A stretch of DNA of 64,000 nucleotides from Melitaea cinxia (lineage: Eukaryota; Arthropoda; Insecta; Lepidoptera; Nymphalidae). This document shows, in pieces, positions 54,991 through 64,000 of the stretch. Under the pieces are notes generated by a model. That model searched no databases, was not told where the DNA came from, and saw nothing but the letters and a program-made list of their open reading frames with translations. The stretch lies in NCBI RefSeq assembly GCF_905220565.1, contig NC_059402.1, positions 14,943,501-15,007,500 of the forward strand, given 5' to 3'. The position numbers and the translations under genes are program-made. Positions within the stretch are counted from its first letter, which is position 1. The number at the start of each line of letters is the position of its first letter.

Positions 54991-56785
54991 ACTTTTTAGA
55001 AGTATCTAATAAAAGGTTAACTTCACTTGGCTCGAGCCAGTACGGGTCTGCGAGCGGGATGTTACCTAAATACTGCACTACAGACACATCAACGTAATTT
55101 ATCGGTAACCTGTCTGTAATGCAATCAACAACTAAAGCGTTTATGTTATAAATGAATTTATTATTTTTTGAAGCAATTTGTAAATTAACATAACTCAAAA
55201 TTGAATGCGACGTTAAACCAATACCTTTTACAAAGGAATTAGAAAGCGGTATAATGTTAAGAATTAACTGTTTTCAACATGCGGTGGTTATTATATAATT
55301 TTGTGAAGCGTTATCGATGAGCAAGCGGACAACCACACAGATGCGAATATTCGCACGAACACAAACCTGTGCCGTCGACAGAAGCACCGTCGAGCGAGAA
55401 CAAGATGCGTCTTGCGTCGCGCTCGTATTAACAGCGGACGAAAAAATCATAGAAGTTATATTTTGTACATTAATATTTTGCGAATCGCTAGAAATATTAT
55501 TATTATCGGAAGAATTAATTTTATTATCAAAATGGAGAAGCGTATGATGATGCTTTTTACAAATTTTACATTTATTTGTTGAACTACATTTAAACACTGT
55601 ATGAAATAAACTTAAGCAATTAATACAACCTTTTTTATCTTTAATAAATTCAAATTTACGTTGCGCGGGCAAGGGTTTAAAGTGACTACAGGAGTATAAA
55701 TGACCGTGATCATCCTTATGACACATAATACAATTATTTTTATTACGATTCAAGTTAATATCGCGAGTAAGAAAAGCGTGGTGGACTGTATTTTTCGTGC
55801 GAGATAATGTTCGAGACGACTTATCTTTATTATTAACGTAAAGAGAATTGATACAGCGAGGTAAATTATGCGTTGTTTGCGCATTCGTATAGATTTTACA
55901 TTGTGTTCGAATAAAATTTGCAAAACAATCAAATGTAGGTATTTTATTACGACGCGATTCCATATCAAATGTATGGATCAAATTTGAATAAAACTTTTTT
56001 AAAGATGTATGCAAAAAAATATAATCAGCGAGATCATCAATTTTAATGTTTTATAAAGTGTTAACTGCGGAAACATAGGTATCTAAGAAATTTTGAAAGT
56101 TCTTAACTGACGCGGGATCTTCCAATTTAAAATTAATTAATTGATCGATATAAGTCGATGCTAACATACGCGGATCCTCGTAACGGTCAACTAGTTCGTT
56201 CCATATTAATAAATAATTTTCAGGGCAAGGCGTTATTCCTGAAAAAACGTTTCGCGCTTTACTAGTTAATTTACCTAACAAATAATACAATTTATCGTCA
56301 TTAGTAAGCTATTCATTGCTATGAATATTATACTTAAAACTTATATAAAATAAAGACCAATTTCGAAAGTCACCGTCAAAGGAAGGAATTTCTATTGGCG
56401 GTAATCGAGGTTGAGATTGTATTAATGATATCTCTTTATTAATTTTTGTATGATATTCATTACACAAAGAGCGTACGCGCACAATATAAGAACACATATC
56501 CTCCAACTCAGAAAGAATGTTGTTATAATATGTCTACTTTAGCGTCGAAATCTATTGATTTAAGCAAAGCGTTATAGTTATCTAATATTGTACAAAATTT
56601 ATCTATAGTACCTATCGCATCGAAAGTTTGAATACTTGAAATAAATATTTCTTTATCCTCGCTATTTAAAGCACATTTTGCTTTGCGATAAATGTTTTCT
56701 ACGCGGCTATATAATGGATCGCGTTTAGCGGTTAAAATTGTAATTTGATTTGCGTCAGAAATTTGAGTATCTTTTTAGGCGGCAT
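54991..56785 (-). pseudogene. BEL/Pao gag and protease remnant
   Basis: ATG at 56785-56783 (MPPKK), a frame change within the adjacent A5 run, then ITILTAKRDPLYSRVENIYR and SFDGDFRNWSLFYISFK (Gag). Further on are LTSKARNVFSGI and CCHC-like CIMCHKDDHGHLYSC and CINCLSLFHTVFKC motifs (about 55.7-55.6 kb). The protease core LLIDNASQNYIIT has DNAS instead of the usual DTGS. PLADPYWLEPSEVNLLLDT ends the protease. Stops and frame changes separate the blocks. Confidence 0.8.
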
Positions 56786-57283
56786 TTTGAATATGTACAC
56801 TTATTAATGAATACGACAAATGTAGAAGCGAGGAATAATATTTTAAAGAAATAAAGTGTCTTAAGAAAAAGTAAATAAAAAATGCGGGTAGAATATTCGA
56901 GTAGGTAAGCAATACGGATAACAAAGAAAAATGTTCTTTTAGCGCAAATGGCAGCGATTATATTCATGCAATTATATGCGTTTAATTAAATATGCGAAAT
57001 TTAAGCGTTTGAGATTAAATTTAATATGCCTTCAGTACCTACTTATATGAGTAAGGTACCTAAAGTATTTATAGCGTTAATATACGTTATGTGAAAAGGC
57101 AAATTTAAAGCGAAGGATATTTATTAAATAGCGAATAAAGCCTCAAATTAACAAATGAATTATTCTTATATAAAATTGAAACAGTGTCGACGCGTTCAAA
57201 ATGGCGGCGTGTCGAGCACTTTGTTTAAGCATTTTAAACGATTTAAATGCTAATTTTTAATTTTGTAACACTGGAAAGGCAAT

Positions 57284-57741
57284 CCAGATCGATTGGACCA
57301 GAGAAATATGGGTGTGCGAATCGGTGGATCCGCAAAGATAATGGTGCGTTTGGATGTAAGGGTTGCGGGTAAAGGAGAAAAGTTGTCGTACCTTGGTTGT
57401 TCAGGGCAGCTGATGTTTACACCTGGCGGAATACATTCTCGCCAGGAGTTCTTACTCGCGATGTTCTGCTTCTTCACTTCGTAACGGTTTTTTTAATTAA
57501 CTAAGCGGGAGGCATACCATTCGCGCGCGAATCCTTATCGGATCAACGTCGCAACAAGCAACTCACTTACAAGTTCACACGACGGCGACGCGAGCGCCGT
57601 CGATTCTTCACTATGCGTTGTCCCTTTCTTCCTTTAGGCAAAGGTACCGGATAGAAGGGGAACGGAGAGAGGATATAGGAAGTTTGAGTGTTTCAATAAT
57701 GAAAAATAAATTGTAATTATCTATGCGCTGTGGCGCCAACA
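57284..57741 (-). repeat. BEL/Pao LTR and primer site (tentative)
   Basis: Minus strand: TGTTGGCGCCACAGCG start at 57741, then ...CACCCATATTTCTC followed by TGGTCCAATCGATCTGG (primer site, 57300-57284). The TTTCTC-TGG junction parallels the other BEL/Pao element here. LTR end not exact. Confidence 0.45.
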
Positions 57742-58190
57742 TGAGTAATGACTTATTGTTATTTATTTTTATTTTAATCTTTTTTTTGATCACTTTAATT
57801 TAACTTTTGTTTTTTAACAAGTACAACATTTTAATTTTAAAAATTTATTTTGAAAAATCTGTTCCAAATGCCACTCCCTCTCTTTTAGACTTAATTATAG
57901 TTTCTTCCACTTACCCACGTAGAAAAACATGGATCTCTGATTGATGATTTTGACTTTTTTAGAAATTTATTAGAGTAAATAAAAAGATGAGATGTTTTGA
58001 TACACGCATCTCGCATCAATATAGCAAAATATTTTACATCGCAAGTAAAATTTACATATAATATTATCTTTAAACTAAGTAACTTAATATCTAGTTTCAT
58101 AAAACATCCGTGTATAAAGTATAAATAAGTAACAACAGACAACAGACGTCTTTGTTATCTTTTGCAGGATAAATTAGACTTGATTTTAAC
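57742..58190. other. non-coding stretch
   Basis: AT-rich; no gene or repeat recognised before the segment shared with the palindrome spacer. Confidence 0.3.
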
Positions 58191-58501
58191 ACTACTTCAC
58201 AAAATAATTTGTTAATATGATTTATGACTTTTCATAAAAATATGATAGCAATCATAGATTTAAATTAATTTCATATATATATTTATATACATACAGGGTT
58301 GTCTGTTCCTTTGGTAAGCAACTTAATGCTCGTGTTATAGATAATAGCTGATACCCGAAATAATACCCGATAAATACAAATAAACAATATTTATATATAA
58401 ACAAATACATATACCTATATCACCAAGACTCGAGGCGAAGATCGAACTCACAACCCCCAAAGCAGAAAGCAGGGTCAATGCAAACTGCGCCAACGAGCTA
58501 A
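58191..58501 (-). mobile_element. repeat shared with palindrome spacer, holding a family B SINE
   Basis: 58191-58295 matches 23605-23706 (CATAAAAATATGATAGCAAT). 58296-58501 is a full-length inverted family B SINE with box B (about 58437-58450) and box A ends. In the spacer copy the SINE head is lost. Confidence 0.6.
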
Positions 58502-58611
58502 TTAAAATTCTACATTCTATGCAAACGATTATAAATAAGTCGTTTTGCGAAAATTTAACAATATTTTACTGTGGACTTGGTATAATAATGATTTCCTGTA
58601 CAATGAGTTTT

Positions 58612-59357
58612 TAACCGACTTCCAAAAAAAGGAGGAGGTTCTCAATTCGACTGTATTTTATTATTTTTTTTTTTTTTTTTTTTTAATGTATGTTACATCA
58701 GAACTTTTGACCGTGTGGACCGATTTCGACAAATTTTTTTTTAATCGAAAGGTAGTGTGTGCCAATTGGTCCCATTTAAATTTATTTGAGATCTAACAAC
58801 TACTTTTCGAGTTATATCTAATAATGCGTTTTTACTTGACGCTTTTTTCGTCGACCTACGTTGTATTATACCGCATAACTTTCTACTGGATGTATTGATT
58901 TTAATAATTCTTTTTTTGTTGGAAAGGGGATATCCCTAGTTTAGTACCATGATAAGGAAACTAGGATCTGATGATGGGATCCCAGAGAAATCGAGGGAAA
59001 CTCTCGAAAATTCCCAATAACTTTCTACTGGATGTACCGATTTTGATAATTCTTTTTTTGTTGGAAAGGAGATATCACTAGTTTAGTACCATGATAAGGA
59101 AACCAGGATCTGATGATGGGATCTCAGAGAAATCTAGGGAAACTCTTGAAAATCCGCAATAACTTTTTACTGGGTGAACCGATTTTGATAATTTTTAATT
59201 TAATCAAAAGCTGATATTTATCATGTGGTCACATATACATTTTATCGAGATCTGATAACTACTTTTTGAGTAATCTTTTGATAACGCGTAGTTACTTGAC
59301 AATTTTTTCGTCGATCTACGTTGTATTACTCGTCGATGTAATTGAAGTCGGTTTTTT
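58612..59357 (+). mobile_element. AACCGACTTCC-type element, near full length
   Basis: Opposed ends AACCGACTTCC (58614) and GAAGTCGGTT (59344-59353) form short terminal inverted repeats. Inside, a block starting GATTTTGATAATTC and containing GGAAAGGAGATATC and ACCATGATAAGGAAAC is repeated about 2.5 times. No coding capacity. A common moth repeat; class not assigned. Confidence 0.55.
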
Positions 59358-59530
59358 TTTTCGTTTGCGAGCAAACACAATTATTAAATACATGAGTTCG
59401 ACTCACGCTTAATTTGGCTTTGTTTTTGTAATTAACCTTCTTGATAACCAATTTCGAACCAAAAAATTTAAGTATTTAGAAAATTGAACACTTTTCAACA
59501 CTGTATTACAAGATACTACTGCTATTATGT

Positions 59531-59830
59531 TATCATAATAATTTCCTGTACAAATGTTTTGCTTAAATAGACAAATTTATTAACAAAGCCCATAGTTATG
59601 TTGAATTCCTATATATTGATATATCCTATATATTGAATCACGCTTGCTTTATTACGCGTCAATTTCACAGCTACATCCGCCAAATCCGAATTATAACATT
59701 AGTGTCATACTTGTATAATTAATGAAATGACTTGTAAAGTGTTATTAGACAATTAATTTTTTAATTTATTGATAGCTTTTTGTTAAACGTGTTTAACGTT
59801 AAATAGAAAATATAAAATTATTACCTAATG
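59531..59830 (+). repeat. fragment of the palindrome unit
   Basis: ATAATAATTTCCTGTA, TTACGCGTCAATTTCACAGC and GTAAAGTGTTATT match 34381-34541 and then 36285-36370 without the 1.7-kb transposon, showing the empty site of that insertion in a related copy. Confidence 0.6.
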
Positions 59831-59852
59831 ACTTCGCTTAGATTAATTATTA

Positions 59853-60182
59853 ACGCCGCGTTGGCGCAACGGTCACAGCCATGGATTGCACCTGTTGCGC
59901 TGGCGGTTGCGGGGTCGATCCCCGCACATTATAAACGTTTGTATAGGCCATACAGGTGTTTGCCGTGATCTGGATGTTTGTGCAATCCTAGTGGGCCTCC
60001 CCACCGTGCCTCGGAGAGCACGTTAAGCCGTCGGTCCCGGTTGTTATCATGTACACCTGATAGCGATCGTTACCCATAGTAGGGAATATATCCGCTAACC
60101 CGCATTGGAGCAGCGTGGTGGATTAAGCTATGATCCTTCTCTTACATGAGGAAAGAGGCCTATGCCCAGTAGTGGGAAATTG
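59853..60182 (+). mobile_element. tRNA-headed SINE, family C, longest copy
   Basis: Head CGTTGGCGCAACGG (box A) and GCGGGGTCGATCCCCGC (box B), body with CTCCCCACCGTGCCTCGG and TCCCGGTTGTTATCATG, end GCCTATGCCCAGTAGTGGG. Confidence 0.7.
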
Positions 60183-60882
60183 TTTCCATAGAAAACAGTC
60201 ATTTGTCTCTGCGATGGTTAACATAACAATAAATAACTAATAGTAATTAGGTAACTACACAAAAAGAGCAATAACGATGAAATCTCTCCTCTATTCTAGT
60301 TTATATAGTCACTAGTTTTTTCCCACGACTTCACTCGCATTGATTTTATTAGTAAAAAGTATCCTATGTTACTTCTAATACTTCCAAGAACATGTGTACA
60401 GATTTTCATGATGATCAGTTAAGTAGTATTCGCGTGAACGCGTAACAAACAAACTTACATTCGCATTTATAGTAAAAGTAGGGATAACATTATGTTATAT
60501 GAATAAAAAGCAACTTTTTAGTTGTGAAGGAAGGAAAGTCAGTTAACAAAACCTTGTTATTTTAATTATAAAATCAAGTCCACAGTGTGACTTGATTAAT
60601 TAATAATATTTAAGAATATTTAACGTGAACTAATTTTTATTGCAAAACTGGTGCATCAAATGCTGCAAATACTTTTTAATCTTAACTAACAGTGTATTTT
60701 AAGTAAGTAGATGGAAAATCTTGTCAACGATCGCGTAAGTAAAAAAAAAATACTGTTTTGCATAAAAGTAACCACATGTATTTTTACTTTTTTTTAGTAT
60801 ATCTGTAGTTTTTTATTAATATAGTTGATAATTTATCGTATAGAGTATTATTTAATACTATTTTTTTACGCCTAAAATTAAA
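60183..60882. other. non-coding stretch
   Basis: A Helitron-like TTCCCACGACTTCACTCGC segment near 60315 is the only recognisable feature. Confidence 0.3.
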
Positions 60883-61460
60883 ATGGACTGCGCTAATAAT
60901 GATAATCTATTATTCAAAATCTGTAAAACACTTCCCGTTCACGACCTTGTAAATTACAATTTACTTAAAGAACAATTCTTCAATTTGGATATTCAAGAGT
61001 TAAAGGAACACACAATTGCCACACGTCAAGTCACAAACAAAAAATTAAATATACCTAAAATCAAAAATATATACAGCAAACGTACCAGCGCCTATCTCAT
61101 TCGGGTTTTAGTCAACGATCTTGATCTAGACTTAAGAAATAATATAACTCCAACAAATATAAAATACATACTTAAGATGCGTTTCCTGAAAAAGCTATAA
61201 CAGCCTGTATCAATATTGTTTTTTGTATATTTAACATGTTTGTATATGTAAATTTTTTATTGTATTTACTGAGTCGGATTTCTTTTAATACTACCTTCAT
61301 AATTATGTTGTTTTGTTTTGATTAAGAACTGTATTGTGATTTTTGTGTTGCGAATGATTGTTGAACGACATATTCCTATGTAAACCTAATTGGTTTTTTT
61401 GTGAATGTGTAAATTGTACTTTTGTTACATGTTTGTATGGTAATAATAAATTTAAAAAAA
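60883..61460 (+). pseudogene. non-LTR retrotransposon 3' end
   Basis: A 105-codon frame (60883-61200) with LPVHDLVNYNLLKEQFFNL, IATRQVTNKKLNIPKI and YSKRTSAYLIRVLVNDL resembles the extreme C-terminus of a LINE ORF2 (clade uncertain), followed by about 250 bp of T-rich 3' UTR ending in AATAAATTTAAAAAAAAA. Consistent with a 5'-truncated insertion. No RT core. Confidence 0.5.
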
Positions 61461-61821
61461 AATGTCTCAACCTAACTGAAGTCGAAGTGATTTAAAATTA
61501 TTGAATTATATTATAAACTGTGGACTCATGTAACAAGTGTTAAATTGCGAAAACAATTGCTTTGAGAACTTTTTTTTTTGCTTTAAACAAAATAAAAATC
61601 AATATCAAAAACTGTTTGATTGAGGTGAGCTAGAAAAGAAATTTTGGAAAGTTATTTTTACATATAATAATTATGTTTTGTGTTTTAAAATAATTGGAGC
61701 AAAGAGAAGATTCAGTAAGAAATAAGTAAATGCAAACATTTACTCTTTAAAGACATTATCTTATATTAAAAAAATTTACTACCGATAAATAAGTCATATG
61801 TATATATATATTTTTTATAGT

Positions 61822-62090
61822 ACTAGGTCGACAAACAAGCGTACGGCTCACTTGATGGTAAGAGATTACCGTAGCTTATAGACGCCTGCAACACCAGAAG
61901 CATCGCAAGCGCGTTGCCGACTCAATCCCCAATCCCCCCCAGGAGCTCTGGTCACCTTACTCACCAACAGGAACACAATACTGCTTGAAAATAGTATTAT
62001 TTAGCTGTGATCTTCTGTAAGGTCGAGGTACTACTACCCCAGTCGGGCTGCTCCATATTTTTAGCAGGAAATTCCTGCTGTGCCCTACCA
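61822..62090 (-). repeat. dispersed repeat family D, inverted
   Basis: Near full-length reverse complement of 11771-12067, from CTAGGTCGACAAACAAGCG to CCTGCTGTGCCCTACC. Confidence 0.7.
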
Positions 62091-62163
62091 GATGCACACA
62101 GATAGAAGATGTTAAAAGCTGTTGTGAAGATAGAAAAAAATAAAGACATAACAAGCTACGCAT

Positions 62164-62251
62164 AGTAGACCCGTGCAATACGCGTACTAAACCCGTGGGC
62201 TGCACGTAGTAGATCCGTGGGTTACGCGTCGTAGACCCATGCTCTACACGT
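62164..62251. repeat. four 22-bp CpG-rich tandem repeats
   Basis: Units AGTAGACCCGTGCAATACGC.. at 62164, 62186, 62208 and 62230, diverged by 4-8 bases each but all keeping CCGTG or CCATG and ending CGT. Preceded by family D and followed by a GGCGCCG stretch. Confidence 0.8.
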
Positions 62252-62627
62252 ACGACGACGGCGCCGATAACGACATTTATTTTTACGAATGTTCTAACTT
62301 ATGACAATATGACTATATTCAATACATTTGAATGTTCTGTGACTTATTTTAATTTACTATTTATACGTTTTATGCTTGTTGTAGCTAAACTTATTTGTAT
62401 TTATATTATTTAGGCATCTGCAAATATAAAAGGAGATGTTTTCTGTACTAAAATAATGTCGGTAAGTTCGGATTTCTTTTATATATAATGATTTTAACTA
62501 CGTCTTCTATGAGTAGTTATAAGGAACAGAATGATTATAGTAACCAATAAAGAACAAGCGACAATTGCATAATTGTAGATTGTCAATCACAATTATGCTG
62601 ATAGTTAGTTTAAGATTATATTAATTA
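62252..62627. other. non-coding stretch
   Basis: AT-rich; nothing recognised. Confidence 0.3.
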
Positions 62628-63345
62628 CTAGCGACCCGCTCCGGCTTCGCACGGGTATAAAATATAATTATAGCCTATGTCATTCACTGAAAAAATGATT
62701 AAAATCGATCCAGTAGTTTTAATTTATTCATTACTGCCCGTGACCCGCACGCGTTAACTTAGAGTAAAAGCCGGCCGGAATCGCCGCAAACGCTACGTAC
62801 CGCGATTTTTAAATCTGTAATATCTTCGAAAATATTCATTTAAATCATTTGCTGTAAAGGGCCATATAGATCTATATTAAATAAAAAATATATTTAAGGT
62901 ATTTAATTGGATAAGGATTAATGCTGTATTGGTTAAAATCGCTTCGAAAATTAGCCATTATTTGTCGTAAAAAGTAAATGACAAAAAAATGTTATTGTGG
63001 GATATCCATAAGAGATAGGTATATACCATCGCGGAGTTTTCTGTAGACCTTTTCAATGTGTATAATACTTAGAACATTATTTTGATAAATCTCGCAGGGT
63101 TCAGCCTGCGTTTGCAATTTAAGCGAAAAAAAAAATAATTATTTACGACATAACATTAGAAAACTCAAAAATAACAGTATTTCTCCACTATTTAATGGAT
63201 GTTATTATACATATAAACCTTCCTCTTGAATGAATCTATCTATTAAAAAGAACCGCATCAAAATCCGTTGCGTAGTTTTAAAGATTTAAGCGTACATACA
63301 TGTGCAGGGACAGAGAAAGCGACTTTGTTTTATACTATGTAGTGA
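62628..63345 (-). mobile_element. complete non-autonomous Helitron
   Basis: Minus strand: TCACTACATAGTATAAAAC start (63345), hairpin CCCGTGCGAAGCCGGAGCGG and CTAG end (62631-62628), inserted between A (62627) and T (63346). 718 bp, a familiar moth Helitron. It sits about 45 bp beyond the polyadenylation signals of the next gene. Confidence 0.8.
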
Positions 63346-63387
63346 TATGACTAAAAACCACAGACACTTTTTGTTTCTATATAATAT

Positions 63388-63418
63388 TTATTTCGTTATA
63401 ATATTTACAAAATTTATT
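63388..63418 (-). terminator. polyadenylation signals of the VQPPFR gene
   Basis: Two AATAAA motifs on the minus strand (63418-63413 and 63393-63388), about 85-115 bp after the stop codon. Confidence 0.55.
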
Positions 63419-63500
63419 TAGAAATTCAGTTCTTACAACAATTTTACATAATGTTTACAGTAAAACAAATATAATACATATTTACAAAAAAAAAACTTTT

Positions 63501-63719
63501 TCAATGCAACTTTGCACGTGGGTTCAGAGGTGAAACTCTGAACGGAGGTTGTACAAAAGGTACAATTATTACATTTGTTACATAAATTTGTTTGTTTTTT
63601 AAGTTGATGGGTGGGCTTGCGAATTGAGTCATGTTCGTATTGTTGGTCCAGATACTGGAAGGCTGCATACCTCGCGGTGCTAATAGATCGTCTTCGTGCA
63701 TGTCTAGCCATTGTTGCAC
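63501..63719 (-). CDS. terminal exon of an unrecognised gene (72 codons)
   Basis: Acceptor TTTTGTATTACAG, then VQQWLDMHEDDLLAPRGMQP, SSIWTNNTNMTQFASPPI, NLKNKQIYVTNVIIVPFVQP, PFRVSPLNPRAKLH and TGA (63503-63501). No stop or frame break. The rest of the gene lies beyond 64 kb. I do not recognise the protein. The opening (QQWLDMH) and the FVQPPFRVSP end match the decayed exons in the palindrome and at 37.2 kb, and its 3' UTR matches 28306-28375, so it is the best-preserved member of this exon family in the window. Phase 0 at the acceptor is assumed. Confidence 0.55.
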   Translation of the reverse strand: MQQWLDMHEDDLLAPRGMQPSSIWTNNTNMTQFASPPINLKNKQIYVTNVIIVPFVQPPFRVSPLNPRAKLH

Positions 63720-64000
63720 CTGTAATACAAAACAAAAAAAATTACATAAAAATAAACAAACCAAAGTAAACGCAACGATTGAATAGGAAATCTTAACACT
63801 TTAATACATAATTAAACATTTCGATCTGCAGTGGAACAAGATTAAAATTACTCCCTTCCTTCAATACAAGAAGACAGTGTAATATATTATATAAGCTGGT
63901 ATTTTACAACTTAAACATTTGCCTAAAGCCATTCTCCAGTAGTATAAGTAATTTATAAATAAATAAAATGTACACACACAATAAGTAAAAACTTATTTCG
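63720..64000 (-). other. probable intron of the VQPPFR gene
   Basis: AT-rich with a T-rich polypyrimidine tract next to the acceptor. No exon seen to the window edge. Confidence 0.4.

Larger units (their letters stand above)
53418..57741 (-). mobile_element. decayed BEL/Pao retrotransposon
   Basis: Minus-strand order: LTR (57741 to about 57309), primer site, leader, gag from 56785, zinc knuckles and protease, partial RT, RNase H, start of the integrase region, then truncation at 53418. Several frame changes, stops and at least one internal deletion. No 3' LTR. Distinct from the BEL/Pao at 31-34 kb in primer site and protease sequence. Confidence 0.8.

Noticed and set aside
59853..59930. tRNA genes at SINE heads (4.9, 13.6, 38.7, 59.9 kb and reverse copies)
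   Set aside because: Box A and box B-like motifs are present, but no complete cloverleaf with paired acceptor stem is seen; these are SINE heads.
63433..63735. Alternative 100-codon minus frame overlapping the 63.5-kb exon
   Set aside because: The other frame is favoured by homology to the decayed exon family and by its stop placement before the 3' UTR.

Overview
This window is repeat-rich, AT-rich nuclear DNA of an insect, most likely a moth or butterfly (Lepidoptera). I infer this from spliceosomal exons with GT/AG borders, several Helitrons with Lepidoptera-type ends (TC...CTAG inserted between A and T), RTE-type LINE fragments, tRNA-headed SINEs, BEL/Pao and Ty3/gypsy elements, and exons resembling the ribosome-quality-control ubiquitin ligase listerin. 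No bacterial or phage features are present. All family calls come from reading the sequence; no searches were run.

Layout. 0-20 kb is non-coding and filled with Helitrons (1.2, 5.1, 9.1, 14.2, 18.6 kb), SINEs and short dispersed repeats, including an ~875-bp octamer array at 9.1-10.0 kb. 20.0-31.4 kb is one large inverted repeat with two arms of about 3,006 bp that read almost identically. Its spacer holds a 4.47-kb endogenous errantivirus with identical 270-bp LTRs, an ACAT target duplication, one long gag-derived frame and an env frame. Most of the errantivirus pol is missing. 31.4-33.8 kb is a scrambled BEL/Pao element. 34.4-37.6 kb is a third, more diverged copy of the unit found in the palindrome arms, split by a 1.7-kb terminal-inverted-repeat transposon.

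39.3-52.9 kb is a minus-strand host gene in pieces. Six exons (A-F) fit the N-terminal HEAT-repeat region of listerin (Ltn1). One carries an in-frame TGA. A GC-rich LINE ORF1 lies between exons B and C. A 9.9-kb Ty3/gypsy element with gag, pol and env starts 4 bp past the splice donor of exon F. 53.4-57.7 kb is a decayed BEL/Pao copy. 58-63.3 kb is mostly SINE, LINE and Helitron. At 63.5-63.7 kb on the minus strand is an apparently intact terminal exon of an unrecognised gene ending in an FVQPPFRVSP motif. Decayed relatives of this exon (YVQPPFRISP) occur twice in each palindrome arm and once at 37.2 kb, and a homologous 3' UTR lies in the palindrome spacer.

How it fits together. The only host-gene material is a broken listerin segment and one terminal exon of an unknown gene. 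The rest is nested mobile elements. Most worth following up are the palindrome loaded with inverted copies of a host-like terminal exon, the env-bearing provirus with fused gag and pol remnants, and the degeneration of the listerin segment. Together these suggest an ampliconic or recombination-poor region such as a W chromosome or pericentromere, which is inference only.
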